Source: Diploscapter coronatus
Lineage: Eukaryota > Nematoda > Chromadorea > Rhabditida > Rhabditidae
DNA: 64,000 nt
Direction: 5' to 3'
Assembly: GCA_964036155.1 (NCBI GenBank)
Contig: OZ038423.1
Location: 63,007,249-63,071,248 of the forward strand
Both the position numbers and the translations under genes were made by a program. Shown piece by piece: positions 12,462-24,557 of this stretch (within the stretch, counting starts at the first letter, position 1; each line of letters opens with the position of its first letter). Below the pieces are notes generated by a model. The model had not been told where the DNA came from, made no database searches, and was given only the letters and a program-made list of their open reading frames with translations.

Positions 12462-15400
12462 ATGGTGTACCCTGTAGCTGACCGGTTACTCCTGGTCACT
12501 CTCGTTCATGCCATATTTGCCCAATTTGGTGACGCAATGATGGGTTGTTTCAACCTTCTCAATGTGCCTATCAGAAGGTGTCGGAACGATGGAATCATCA
12601 AGATTTAAATTTGATATTTTTCAGATTTTTCAATGAAAGTCTGAGCAGTCATTATGGAATGATTACTGAGGAACGGTAATTGTATTTTTTTTGCAAAAAG
12701 TATTTCGTATCTTAGCTTTGAATTTCTATTCTCACTATCAGCGTCAGCAATGTTCGTCGGACTTCTTGTCGGATTTGCTTCGATGGGCTGGTTGATGGAC
12801 AACTTAGGCCGAAAAGAAACTGCCGTCTATCTAAGGTCAATAATAAATAGTAATGCTCAAAGTTTTGCGTTACTCACTGAATTTCGTTCCGCTTGTTTGC
12901 CACTTTCGGTGAAAAGATCTAGACGAAACCTAGCAATCATTTATGGCATGGCCATCGCAATGTGTGAAAATATTTTCAGCTGGATCATTATACCATTAGT
13001 AAATGATACAAAACTATTGAACGTACTATAAAAATAGCCTAAATAAAAATTTTTAGATGTTTTCTGGGTGTTCTTGGCTCGGTATCGATGCTCTCGGCTC
13101 ACTTAACTGGCTTCTGTGAATTTTTCATTTTCGGCCATTTCATAGCTGGGGTCGTCGGTGGATTGAAGGTTTATTTTTCGAATTTTTCGCGAAGATCAAC
13201 TTTCCTACTAGGTGGTTCTGATAATTTACATGGCCGAATGCTCTCCGGACAATAAAAGAGGTCTTTCTTCAGTAGCAATCAATTCTGGAGGACAAATTAC
13301 CCTTCTGCTAATCACTCCACTCTGTTTACCTGCTCTCATTGGAACTGACGACTTATGGTAAGCTAGACTTCAAGAGCAACTCCGAAGGTCATAAAACCAG
13401 GTTCCTGTTGCCTTGTTTGACCGCGCTAATGGCCCTTTTACACCTGTCAATAGCTGCATTCTTTCCACAAAGCCCGAAACAACTCTACATTCAAGTAATC
13501 AAAAGATTTTCCTAAACAATCGATAATTTTGACTATTAGAAACATGATGAAGAAGCTGCACGAAAATCGTTGCGATTTTACTATGGCGACAACAAATATA
13601 TTGAAATCGGTAAATTTGTCAAGAATATTTTGGGTTTACTGTGTCAAAATAAGCTCAGCAATAGCATTTCACCATGGGAATCGGGGTAAGCCGGGGAAAT
13701 ATTCATCGATCATAGCTTATTTTGAAACGTAAAGTGTGGCTGGGGTAGTCTTTCTTTCTAAAGACCTAACAAACAACCACTATACCACGCGATCACTCTC
13801 TCCTCCTTTCAGACGAGGCGATATTTGAAATGGACGCAGAGAATGCATCGTTGAGAGAGGATTCCATGAAAATCTGCGGCATATTAAAACATGATGATTA
13901 TCGGTAAAAAAGGAAAATTATTCAGAATCATCATGACATTTTCAGATTCTCGTTTTTCCTAGTCTTCATATGCGCAATTGTGCCAGTATTCTCAGCGTTC
14001 AACATAAAGACTCAGTATTTTCTGAGATTACTCATTTCTTATGGATTGACACAGAGTGAAGTATGCTAAAGTTGTAACAAAATGAAACAACGATAAAGTT
14101 AGGCGACAACGGCAATGCTCATAATCTCAGCAGTTTCTGTACCAGTCTGCTTTATCGCGCCTATTCTCATCGAGAGAATTGGAAGGAGACCGATATTCGT
14201 GACAATCACATTGCTTTGCACAGTGGAATGGATTGGACTGGGGTTGGCACAGACCTTTACGGATTTTGGCTATGAGGTTTGCATAATCTTTCTATAGCAA
14301 TATATTTTGGAAAGAAAGTCCTTCTTCATACCATTTTGCACTTTGTTTTCCCTTTAGCAATAACATTTTTTTGTTAAAATCAAGAAAGATGATGAGAAAA
14401 TTTACTTTTTCCATTATTCTAAGGACACCGATCATTTCTATCAATTCATTGAAACTGTATAAAAGACCCATTTAAAACCCTTATTGGGTCCTTCATCTAT
14501 TCCTGTTAAGGAAAAAACAAAAATTAGCATAAAATTGGTAAAATATAAAAATAAATGCGGCATCTTCTATCTGTGAACGTGAAAGGGGTGGAGCTTTGTT
14601 ACAACGCATGCTACTTCTGAACGAACACAGTTCCCCTTCTTCTGTGTCCGGCTTATCCTTATCACCAATCTGGTACTTGCAAGCTCACATTTGAATCTCA
14701 GCCAACTCACACACACGCACAAATCAAGGTTTACTTAATGAATTGGAAAGCGAGCAAAATCAATGGAATGCCTACTTGATCTTCTTTCATGCGAAAGATC
14801 CTAATAACTTTTATTTAGTCATCCCTGATTTGGCTGACTGCGGTTGTAGGAGCTATTCTCGGTCAAATAGCAGTAAACTTGGGCCTATTGATAATGGCGC
14901 CAATTCTCATGTCAGAAATCTGCCCCCACAATACTCGAGCTACAATTTCTCTGGTAAGTTCTTGCAAAAAACCGTCAAAGTAAGACTTTTTACAGTACAC
15001 TCAAGTACCGCCGATGGTAATCGCCGCAGTGGAAGTGACCATTTTCCCGACTCTCCGAGGAACTTTCGGGTCGAGTTTCTTCTTTTTTTGCGCAATAGCA
15101 TGTTTTGTCATGGCTATCATTCTCTACATGCAGGTCAGACTGAAGAAGCGAAGATTTTGGAAAGAAGTTTAAATTTTAGATGCTCGAAACGGCTGGTCTG
15201 CCTATTGATGAGATTCTTCAAAATATCACAATGTCGTGTCGACATACAAGAAGGCATACGGTAGGAACAAGAGTACAAAAACTGACTTTGGAATTTGCGT
15301 TCTGAAAATTACCCCAGAAAGTCACTTTGCATTAGAATTATTTACTAACGCGTTTTCCTTGTACGCCCTTGGGTAGGGATTGGAGAAAATTAGACCAGAA

Positions 15401-15633
15401 ATGCATGAGGAAAACTTCTCATTTTTCGATGAAAAAGCAGATTAAATTTCAAAATCCAAATATTATAGAAAAATATCGATAGTATGAATTTCTAGGTTGG
15501 CGCATTTGGAATTCGAGTATTTAACGAGTACGGAACCATGAAGAACTATTTTTATCTGGATGATGATGATGATGAGCTAAATGAAGACAAGCCTGTACAA
15601 CGGAAGAGGTCCAACACGGTCAGCATGTTCTGA
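12462..15633 (+). CDS. SLC2/GLUT-type 12-TM facilitative transporter
   Basis: Major facilitator superfamily membrane carrier, most like SLC2 sugar transporters. Fourteen exons join in phase: 12462-12577, 12625-12675, 12716-12835, 13057-13168, 13212-13357, 13401-13494, 13540-13609, 13813-13903, 13946-14060, 14103-14276, 14819-14953, 14996-15133, 15180-15260, 15496-15633, giving 526 residues, normal for the family. Family marks in order: TM1 after VYPVADRLLLVTL; DNLGRKE in the TM2-TM3 loop; YMAECSPDNKRG after TM4; PQSPKQLY after TM6 in the place of the usual PESPR; ERIGRRP in the TM8-TM9 loop; MSEICPHNTRA after TM10. The C-terminal tail carries DDDDDE and is basic after that. Substrate cannot be told: the QLS and other hexose-selectivity motifs are not evident, and PQSPK is atypical. 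Start chosen at the first Met after an acceptor-like TTTTTTAG; TM1 would otherwise be incomplete. Confidence 0.85.
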
Positions 15634-16779
15634 TTGGCATCGACGATTCGGTTGATTCGGACTGGAAATTTGATTGTCAAAAATTGACATCCTGTTTAGA
15701 AATGAGTTTCTTGTCACTTGACATGAGACGTTCTATTCGATTCTTTCTGTACTGTCAGAATTGAATATCTTTTCCTCCTATTGAAACGAAAATTCTTGTC
15801 ATAATATTCAAATATTCATCCGCTAGTTTGTATATTTTGCAAAATTTGAAAAATAACGGGTGCGTCTTTAATACGAATCGAAAACATACTGATCTTCTAA
15901 GGAACGTTCGCAGTTTTGAATTAGAACTGGTCTCAATTGCTAAAATAGATATTTGTAGAGCTCTCACACTGAACAGTATGTTTTCGTGCTAATATCTAAA
16001 AAAAAAAATCAGTAAAAATAAAAATAAATATATATATATAGATGTTTGGAATGAACCAATCATCTCCTTCTGAAGAATAAACGTTTCTGATCTTCATGTA
16101 AACCATTTATTATGTTCTTAGAATCCAACATATTTTTTCGAACTAAATACTGAAAATGATATTTGAAAAAAATAGCACCGTGATAAATTTTCCATATTAC
16201 ATAGTCTAAAGTGAGTTTCGTGCAAGCATAAGCCGAATCGTGAGAAGTCCTGTACAGTACAGTTAAAATTGGCAAGGAAAAATCTAGGGAAGAATCGTGG
16301 CAGAAACAAGTGGTCAAGAAAATGATAAATCTACCACAAATCCTCTCCAAAACTGGTGCTGTTAAATATAAAATTGCTCCATTCTTAAACAAATGAAAAT
16401 GCCGAGTAAGGGCCAAATTTGATGACGAGTATTTTTTCAGTTGAAATCATATTGATAGCACAATATTGTTGTGGTAATGATAATAAAATCTTTGAATAAA
16501 TTAAAGAAAAATGGCTTTCAACATTCAGTCATTCTATATGATTTTCAATCAGATGGAAAAATAAATAAACCGAAATGCTAATGAAATAATCATAAAAAAA
16601 AAACTTTGAAATGGTATGATGAAAAGATACATTTAAAATAGATAGACATAGGGTAAAAAATGGCATAATTGACCTTTTATTGTTATCGCTGACTGTGATT
16701 AGACAAGGGGGCAGATGAATATGCATAATAGTGGATGGATGGATGAATAGGAGAATGCGTTCGTTTATTGCTTCTCTTC
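15634..16779. other. convergent intergenic region
   Basis: Lies between the 3' ends of the transporter gene (plus) and the Maelstrom-like gene (minus), so it should hold both 3' untranslated regions. It contains an AT microsatellite at about 16028-16040 preceded by AATAAATA-type polyadenylation-like signals, and a GGAT repeat near 16732-16745. Open frames on the minus strand have no family motifs. No gene is supported. Confidence 0.5.
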
Positions 16780-19700
16780 AGTCTGCTTGATGTGCTCGTT
16801 CTTTATCTGAAAATGGAAAATCTGAGTTCAAAATTTGAAAAAATCGATTAGCAAATATACAGATTAGAAGATAGTTTCAACAAAGATCTTAAGAAAATTA
16901 TGAATTTCGAATGGGTGCTTACTTACTTTCCGTCCCGTAATTGTGCCAGTCCCTGCTGCTCATCGTCTTCATCACGAAGTTCCTCCTCACGTCAATCATC
17001 TTCAGATAGGATGGAGCACCTGAAATAGAAATCATCTATCCTGGTGAATTATGTGATCTTCATACCGATCACAGCAGAGCGATGGATGGGCGGTGGGGAC
17101 CTCATTCTGAAAGAGCGCGAGTTTGTTTCCAGTTTTGTTCAAACCCAATCGTCTTTTCTATGAATTCGTCGTAAAATCATCGAAGTTATGCATAGTCAAA
17201 GCATTTTCCTTTTTCCAAAAGAAGAAGACTGAGAGATCTAGCTATATAGAAGGGAGCAGACGAAAAAACCGTACATTCATTGTGAGCCTTATAAAGTAAC
17301 GAAGATCAGACTAACTTGAAGTGTAGAGCTGTTCCGACAGAGATGAACCTGGCATTGAGGAAGTTGCCGATGGACTGTTTGGGCGAGACGTCCTGTGCCT
17401 CCCCTTCAGTAGCCCTCTCCACATAGTCCTCGACTTCGTGGGGCCAGTCCAGCTGCACATCGCTCTTCCCCTGGTCTGTCACTGGCGCGCTGCAAAATAC
17501 ACATTTCAAAATGTTGTTAATAATAGAAAGAAAAACACATGCAGAATTTTCTTCTAAATTTTCTATATTTCACTCATTTTTGCTCACTTCATACTGTACT
17601 TCTCGTTCCCTCCCAATCCAATGCAGTGATCGTGCTTTGATTTGTCATACAGAGCATCAAATCCATTGAACTTGGCCGTTTTTGCAAAGGAGCAAAATGA
17701 GTGACTGAAATAATCAGATTGATTTAATTCACGTGATTGGAATGAGGATAATCGAATTTTAATTAGGAATTATGGCTTGTTAATTTTCCTCCTTCACAAG
17801 TTATTTTTAGTCTGTCGTTCTTGTCCAAAATTTCAGAAGAATGAAAAGGGCAAACAGAAAATAATTGCATGAAAATGTAGAGAAAATTTTCAATGACATT
17901 ATAATAAAGCTGACTCACAATAATCTGAAGTTGTGTGCCTGTGGACAGTGCAGTCGATCCTGCGTCCTGAGGAGCGAGCTGTGCAGACTGCAGAAGCCAT
18001 CTCTCTTCAGGGGCTTCATGCCTCTCTGCAATTTGCTATGTCATCAGTGTTTCGACTCGTCTGACAGCATGTTTCAGAAAAATTGACGAATTTTATCTTT
18101 GTATTATTATGGAATTATTGCCGACAACTCTATCAGAGTAAATTTTTGAAGAGTATATATTGCAAAGCAAGGAAAAAATGATTTTGAGTCAATTTTTAGA
18201 GGGCTTCGAAGAACAAGTGAAAGAGAAAGCATGCCACCATGATCAACTAATCATACAAAATGGTAAACCTCAAAAAACTGGTCGATGGCCTTGTGTGGGA
18301 TGTTGCTGACCAGGCCGAAGAGGCAGTTGGTGACGCAGGCCAAGTCCTGGATGCAGCAGATCTTCTTCGAGAATTCCAAGTACTTTAGCCACAGCTCCTC
18401 CGAGTTCTTGCAACCTTGCATTGCCAGGAACAGGAACGCGGGTAACTGAAATTAATGAGCATGATTTTGGCATTTCTAAGGACATCAAATGGAAAAATTG
18501 TGAGAAAAATAAAATCCAAAACCACTCACCACATAGTTGTATTGTTTATAGTCAATGTAGACGTTGCTCAAGAATTTGACGCTGTCGACAATCTCTTTGT
18601 AAACTCGGGAAGGCGAGTCGCAATCCATCAAGCAGCTCGCCAACGTGCTGTAGCCGAGTCGGGATTCTGAAATATCCACAAATCTTCGGAGTTTCATTAT
18701 CAAAAAATGGTTGCAATCGAAACAACGATTACTCATCTACGATGAATAAAAGATGAAATAATTCATAGAAATTCATTCGTGTAATTGTTTGCGAAAATAA
18801 TCATGATTCATAATCTACCGCATTTGTTGAAAGTCTTCTCGTTCCAATCAGGCACAGTCTCGTTGCCCAGTCCGAAGAACAGCTCAGGGTCGAATTTAAC
18901 GCGCCAGGTTTTCACCCAAGTCACACCTGCAATTCGTTGGCTAATCTAAAAGTGATGATTTTGTAAGGTCGTGCCTTTATCAAGTGACCCAGTGACGATG
19001 CAGACCTCTGCCGGGTAGACTGCATCCGACTCCTCGAACGAGGCGAATGTGGACGGCGTGATCGACAGCAGGCAGATCTCCATGTCTCGGTAGTTTTCTG
19101 GAATTGGTCGAAATTTGAATTTGAACTTCTAGTGATAACAAAACAACTAATCAGTTAGGAAAACATTTTTTTTATAGGAAATTGACCTATTTTTACCAGG
19201 ATTATTTCATCTCAAAAGTGTGAACTCTCTAAATGACTGATTGGCGGATTGGATAAATTTTCCCCGAAGCCAAATAAGAAATAACAGTCAGTTGCAGCTC
19301 ATTGATAATATCAACAGTGCAAAGCCCGTAGCATTTCTTTTCAAAACACCAAATTGTAAAACTCGTCTTTCGCAACAAAACGTTTTGATTTCTACAAGTA
19401 TTCGTGCTATTGACAGACCCTTGTTCATGTGGATGCCCTTGTTCGTCCTGATGTACTGCAGCAGGCGATCTCGATTTCCCCTCCTCCAATCGTCCAGCTC
19501 GTTCTGATTCAGGAATCTGACGTACGGATTCTGGAACTATTTCTCAATAAAGACCTCAAAATTTGGAGACATCAATTTCACAGGAAACGTTGAATAAATT
19601 GCAGCCTTCTTGAAACATTCACCCAATTTTATGCCAAAATGGTATTAATAACGAGAAACTGACTGAATTTTGCAGGAATGTATAGTGCATTGGTTATTGA

Positions 19701-20661
19701 ATGATCCCTCTGTTCCAAAAAGAATCTACATAAGGAAACTTCGAACTCACACTCAGGATGTTGCAGTCGGCGGTGGTGTTCGACAAGCTGTGTCTGTAGT
19801 TGGAGTAGGTGGAGGCAGATGAATTGGAGGCTGTGTAGGGAGGTGCGTAGGAGGACAGGGACTGGTTGAACGTGGAATGGCGAGAGCAGCCAGAGGATAG
19901 CGAGGAGTACCTCGACTGGATGTGTGCATTCAGATGATGCATGTATAGAGGACGGATTCTCGCTTCTTTGTCCTCCTTCTCGCGCCTGACTCGACTCGAA
20001 GAACTGCAAATCAATAATGAGGATCAGGAAAAACAATGAAAGCCAGCAAGAGATAAAACTGACATTCTAATTTCTATCCTTCAAAAGTGCACTTTCTAAC
20101 GATCACAAGGTTTTCACAGAATGACAACGATAGTTACTGGAATGACGGAATTTTCATGATTCGTCTGTCTGGAAAGCGAGTCAATCTTTCCAAATCAAGT
20201 GAAAGAACAAATCGCAAAATGTCGTGTCTAGAAGAAGCTCGTTTCGGAAAATTTTGGAATGATTGCACGCGTTAGTTTTGTTGGCAAAATTGTATTCATT
20301 TCTTTGCAAGATTTTACCCAGTCATCTGTCTGCAATCAGATTTGCAAATTTTCAAACCTGCATCATTCGATTATGTAATGCCTATTGAGATTAAAAAAGA
20401 CAGGATATTCTATACTCCCCGCGGTAAGACAGTTTCGTTCATGCAAGCACCCACGAGTTTAAAAATTTTTAAATCTGTCCATAACTGCTTTCGATTGCAT
20501 GAGCTCGAATACATTCCCTCCAATATCTCCCTCTCAAAATTTGGGAAAAGTACTCGTAATTCATCTGGAGAAATGTCTTTAACTCACCGACTTCTACCGT
20601 TGGAGTAGGTCGCATTAACAGTGTCGTGGCAAGTCAGTCGCGTCCAGCCGCCTCCACTCAT
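16780..20661 (-). CDS. candidate divergent Maelstrom-like protein (MAEL domain)
   Basis: Thirteen exons join in phase: 20661-20588, 20003-19751, 19530-19419, 19097-18975, 18926-18819, 18666-18530, 18445-18269, 18025-17919, 17704-17588, 17489-17316, 17106-17066, 17019-16927, 16808-16780, giving 514 residues. The N-terminus (to about residue 110) is Ser/Tyr-rich and looks disordered. Residues near 175 read PAEVCIVTGSLDKGV, which lines up with the human Maelstrom stretch that begins PCEIG and contains SLQEGI. Downstream a LPAFLFLAMQGCKNSEEL segment is followed by FCSLHSS and then C 11 residues after the His, so the order E...CxxH...C resembles the ECHC signature of MAEL domains (RNase H-like fold, piRNA pathway). 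No clear HMG box was seen at the N-terminus, unlike standard Maelstrom. The intron at 18974-18927 would be GC-AG. Gene model is strong (0.8); the Maelstrom identity is only suggestive and could be wrong. Confidence 0.55.
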
Positions 20662-21595
20662 GGACCTCTCGCCTATCATTCAAATGTGGTTGAATGCAAA
20701 GAGGAGCAGAGATTCTTATGTTACAACCTTCTGAAATTGAAAAAAACTTAAATCTTCAACAAAATTGGATGAAATTCTACGAAATGGGAATAGAAAATTT
20801 GGAAAATGACAAAGGGAATTAGATTTTCAAAGTCCTTTTGAAGTTAAATCAGCGATTTTCCTAGATCGAGGTTGATTCTGACATCGAACTCTATAAGAGG
20901 GGCTTCTTGGAAAGGTTAGTTTTACTCTTTTTAAAATGAGAAAACTTTCAAAGAAAAATCATGCAGAGAATTTCCTCCAGGCAAAATAATTCTTTGTCAA
21001 TTCTTTTTTCTGAAAATACTAGTCGCATTTGAACGCAAAATTTCAGTCAGAAAAAATCCTGCAGAATAGGAATCTTGAAAAAAATCGTGTTCCTTGGACT
21101 AGACTTAGACGACGAATTTTGAGAGGGTTAAGGGGTTAGCTCATCACTCGGCTTCGAATTTTCAGGGCTAGCTTTTTAGGAGCGCGAGATTCATAAAAAA
21201 AGGTAAACTATTTCAAAAGTATTCGATGATGTCGAAATCGAAAATCCCAGTTTTAAGATAGAGATAACAAATTCACCGTTCCATCAGCAAAATATGAATT
21301 TTTGAATTCGACTCTCAGCCGTCAGGCGCAGATCAAGGGGGAGGAACTATGTGAATGTCCTAGAGGATTTTAGCCAACAATTCACCGGAAAAATAGAAAT
21401 CCTGAAAGAAAAATCGAGAAAGATCACGAAAATTCAAAAGAGTTTTCAAATTCACTTGCTCCGCCCACAAACCGACAAATTGTGCAAAGTGGTTTGCAGA
21501 TTTCCATTCAAGCATTGCCTTCTTTAATTTTTCAAATTATCTCGCGATTTTCGTGTAATTTTCATGATGTTCTTCTTCAGAAGTCTGTCAACGTT
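20662..21595. promoter_or_regulatory. probable shared upstream region of two divergent genes
   Basis: The Maelstrom-like gene starts at 20661 on minus and TAP26/CCDC59 at 21596 on plus, leaving 934 bases between start codons. No coding exon is recognisable here. A TTCTTCTTCAG acceptor sequence sits 15 bases before the TAP26 start codon, so either a 5' untranslated exon or a trans-spliced leader joins there. No core promoter motif can be named with confidence. Confidence 0.4.
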
Positions 21596-22808
21596 ATGGG
21601 GAAAGTGAAGGAACAGAAGCAGCAGTGGAATCGGGAGGATGAAGCAGATAGGGACAAGCCGGACACGTCTGCAGAAGCGACCAGAAAGAATGAAACTACG
21701 ATCGGGTTGGATTTTCTTGATTTTCTTCTATTTTATGGAATATGAAAAGTTCAGCCATCATCCATTTTGAAAGTTCATCCGTTTTCGGTGCAAAATAGAC
21801 TTTTCAAAAGTAACCCGTACCCGCTGGGAGGACCTCAACGTTTACGGAACGGGTCGATAGTTTCTAAAACATTGTGGGCCCAAAGATTGTCCAATTTTGA
21901 GAATACTTGTAAAATAATGTTGATAAGGAAAACGAGTGAATTTTCCCTATGAGTTTTGACGGAAAACTGAATAAAACTCCCAGAAATGTATTTTTTCTAG
22001 AATTATTTTATTTTGTTCAGTAAAAGAAAGAAACGAGCTCTGTCATTCAAGAAGGCGAAAGAAGTTTACGAGCAGATTCAAGTGGAGAGGAAGAAGGAGC
22101 GAGAAGAAAGGGAACGACAGCAGGAGGAGAGGGAACAGGCTCAACAGGACTACTGGAACAGCAAGAAGAAAATGAATAAGGTAAGGAGTTTTGTGGGCAG
22201 AGATGTCCTAGAAGTGGAATGTAGCTCTTTAAAATAGATTCCCCAAGATGTGTATACACCTTTCCTGTAAGATGCTTCAATTTTTTTTTTTTATTTTCTC
22301 TGCGTTTTGAAAGAAATTTTGTCTTAAAAACTATGCCTACAATCGAGTGGAGTAGTTTTTCCAAATTTCATGTTATATATTAGTAAAGTCTTCAAATAGT
22401 CGATAACTGTGAACGCTTGCACGGAGTCACGTCTTCTCGAAATCAAGAATATACTTTCTATTAGTTTTTGGGCAATTTGGAAAGGGCGTAACGTCGCAAC
22501 AAGGCGAAATAGTAGTATGTAGGGATAAGAGGCAGAGACTGCAAGGGAATGCTCTCTCACTTTTACACATTATTTCGCTATATTGCGATATTGTGACGTT
22601 GCGCTCTTTCCAGGAGATCTTTTTGTTCTGTAATTCTGCGCTCAATAATCTAACTCTAATTATCTTCGACAAAAGATATAAGATAATTGCATTCTTTCGA
22701 TTTCAGGCGATGCGCAAGCACAATCGCAAGGGTCAGCCCAACCTGAACGCCCAAATTGGTGTGATGCTCGAGAAACTCGAACGAACGGAGAGACGTAAAC
22801 AGTCTTGA
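21596..22808 (+). CDS. ccdc59: TAP26/CCDC59-like nuclear protein
   Basis: Homologue of thyroid transcription factor 1-associated protein 26 (CCDC59), a small basic nuclear protein. Three exons join in phase: 21596-21705, 22021-22180, 22707-22808, giving 123 residues. The first is short and polar. The second begins with a basic KRKKRALSFKKAKEVYEQIQ and forms a charged coiled coil rich in Glu, Arg, Lys and Gln. The third carries the family's signature C-terminus, KGQPNLNAQIGVMLEKL, which matches human KGQPNLNVQ. The protein is about half the length of human CCDC59 (241), with the N-terminal region shortened. Start chosen because an acceptor lies 15 bases upstream of this Met; an upstream open frame exists but is unlike coding. 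Confidence 0.85.
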
Positions 22809-23401
22809 TCAATCACAAATTTCTGGAAAGTGTTTATTAATTGCGAATACAAGTTTTATCAGATTGTTTCAATTTTCTTCAATGTTGCTTGAGAACGGAA
22901 AAAATGAACAAAATTCACATTTGATTAGCTCTAATCTTTGGAATGGTTTGAATTAAAACTAGTTCGTAGAAGCTAAATATGAATGGCCTTATTTCATGTC
23001 GCATTTTCAAACAGCGAATAGGTCAGAATAGAACCATACTTGAAAGTTAAAAAACAAAAAAACTAACCTGTCATGTTTTCGGATGAATCAAAGTTGCTTT
23101 GAAATGATCAGTCAGACTGAATGAATTAGCTAATTTTGCAAAGTTGAACCGGAAGCGAAACTTGTCGATCATTCGACAGATTCAGCGACTAATTATCCTA
23201 TTTGCCTCTTCCCTCACAACACAGGCAGCTTTTCTGCCTCTACCATTCTTTTCTCCCTCTTGTTGTCAAAAGTCTGAATGCAGGTTGTCGTTCCAATCGT
23301 CATTTTATCAATTTTCGTCTGTGATTTTGGAATTTCGAAATGTGAGTTTTGATTTTGAAAATTGTATTTTCATCTGCAAAGTTTTGAGTAATCGACAGTG
23401 A
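22809..23401. other. intergenic, no gene seen
   Basis: Between TAP26/CCDC59 and the next plus-strand gene. An open frame at about 23144-23401 has a hydrophobic stretch that could be a signal peptide (LIILFASSLTTQAAF), but it lacks an ATG in frame and its joining to the downstream exons is not clear. It may contain the missing 5' exon of the next gene. Confidence 0.35.
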
Positions 23402-24396
23402 ATTACCATCGAAAATTCGACTGAAGAAATCGCACCGTGTCATTGCAACTACTGCTAGACCTACATTTAGGCCATGGAAGGTTTTATGATGATTAGAAGA
23501 AAAATAAAATTTTCAAAACTTTCAGAATATCCACGATTATAAAGTGATAAAAGCAGCTGCCATTAAAATCGCTAGTGCTATTTTTCCCATACCATTTTCC
23601 CCACTCACTAGCAACAAGAAGGTAGAAATTTTCATCTTTTTTTCGTCTGAAAATATCTTCATTCAGGTAGAAGGTCCCAAGAAGCCTATCATAATTTCCA
23701 AGCCAGTAATCAAAATGAAGAAGTCTAAAAGGATGCACAAGTGGGAGGGATCGACCCTAACGAGAAAAATGGGACAATCGATAAAAAAGCATGAGAAGAT
23801 ACCTAAAAAGAAGTCGAAACATGAGAAAGGGTAAGAGTTTTTTTTAACTGAATACCCTCACTTTGATCGGTTCCCTATTCGTGATTTGGCATTGCGGCTA
23901 GTTTCGATTCTGAATAGAAGAAGCGCAATAATCGGCCCCAAAATAATATGCATTCTAAGAAATGAAAATTTAGAAATTTCAATCAAAAGAAGATGATTAA
24001 AAAATATACTAAGATTCAGAATTCTTGGTGCCAAATTGATAGGCATTCAAATACGTCGAGTTGGTCCTCTTCCTCTTTCAACGACAAAAACGACACCAAC
24101 AACTATAACCTCTTCTCCACTTCGTACCACCACTCATAAAAGTACAAACTCTACCGGTATAATTCACCTATCAACAACATCGACAACAACTCATCCTCCA
24201 ACTCATGCACATGCTCATATAAATTCAAGTTCTACAAGTAAAGTTATCTTCAATTTTTTAACTTAATTTTGAGCATATTTCAGACACGAAACTGATTATA
24301 TCAAACAGGAGGAAATTGAGAAAATTCCGAGTTTTCGGAGTAAAGAACAAGAAGATCCAGATTTATGAGTTTAGAAGAAGGCATTGGATTGTCTGA
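23402..24396 (+). CDS. unknown Lys-rich and Thr-rich protein (start not found)
   Basis: I do not recognise this gene. Exons joining in phase: about 23402-23480, 23526-23621, 23667-23830, 24020-24237, 24284-24396 (stop). All introns have GT-AG ends. The encoded chain of about 223 residues has a basic middle (KKSKRMHKWEGS, then KKHEKIPKKKSKHEKG), then a Thr/Ser/Pro/His-rich segment of about 60 residues (STTKTTPTTITSS ... THPPTHAHAHINSSS) that would suit O-glycosylation, and ends in a short basic tail (FGVKNKKIQIYEFRRRHWIV). The initiator Met is not identified and may be in an upstream exon near 23150-23400. Five successive phase-matched exons argue for a real gene. Mucin-like or matrix-associated roles are only a guess. 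Confidence 0.45.
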
Positions 24397-24557
24397 TCTC
24401 TTTCAGAAAATATCCATCATTAGAATTTTACTAGATCACTAACTTATTGAATTAGATTGATTTTGTGATTATTATCAGCAGATTAGGAAATAAATCATCC
24501 ATCCTTTCACGAGGCGGCACCAATCACTGCTAGTTTTCGCACTTTCACTTCTTTCAA

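Noticed and set aside
12842..13012. Extra transporter exon reading RRNLAIIYGMAIAM
   Set aside because: Its phase does not fit the next exon, and the transmembrane count is right without it.
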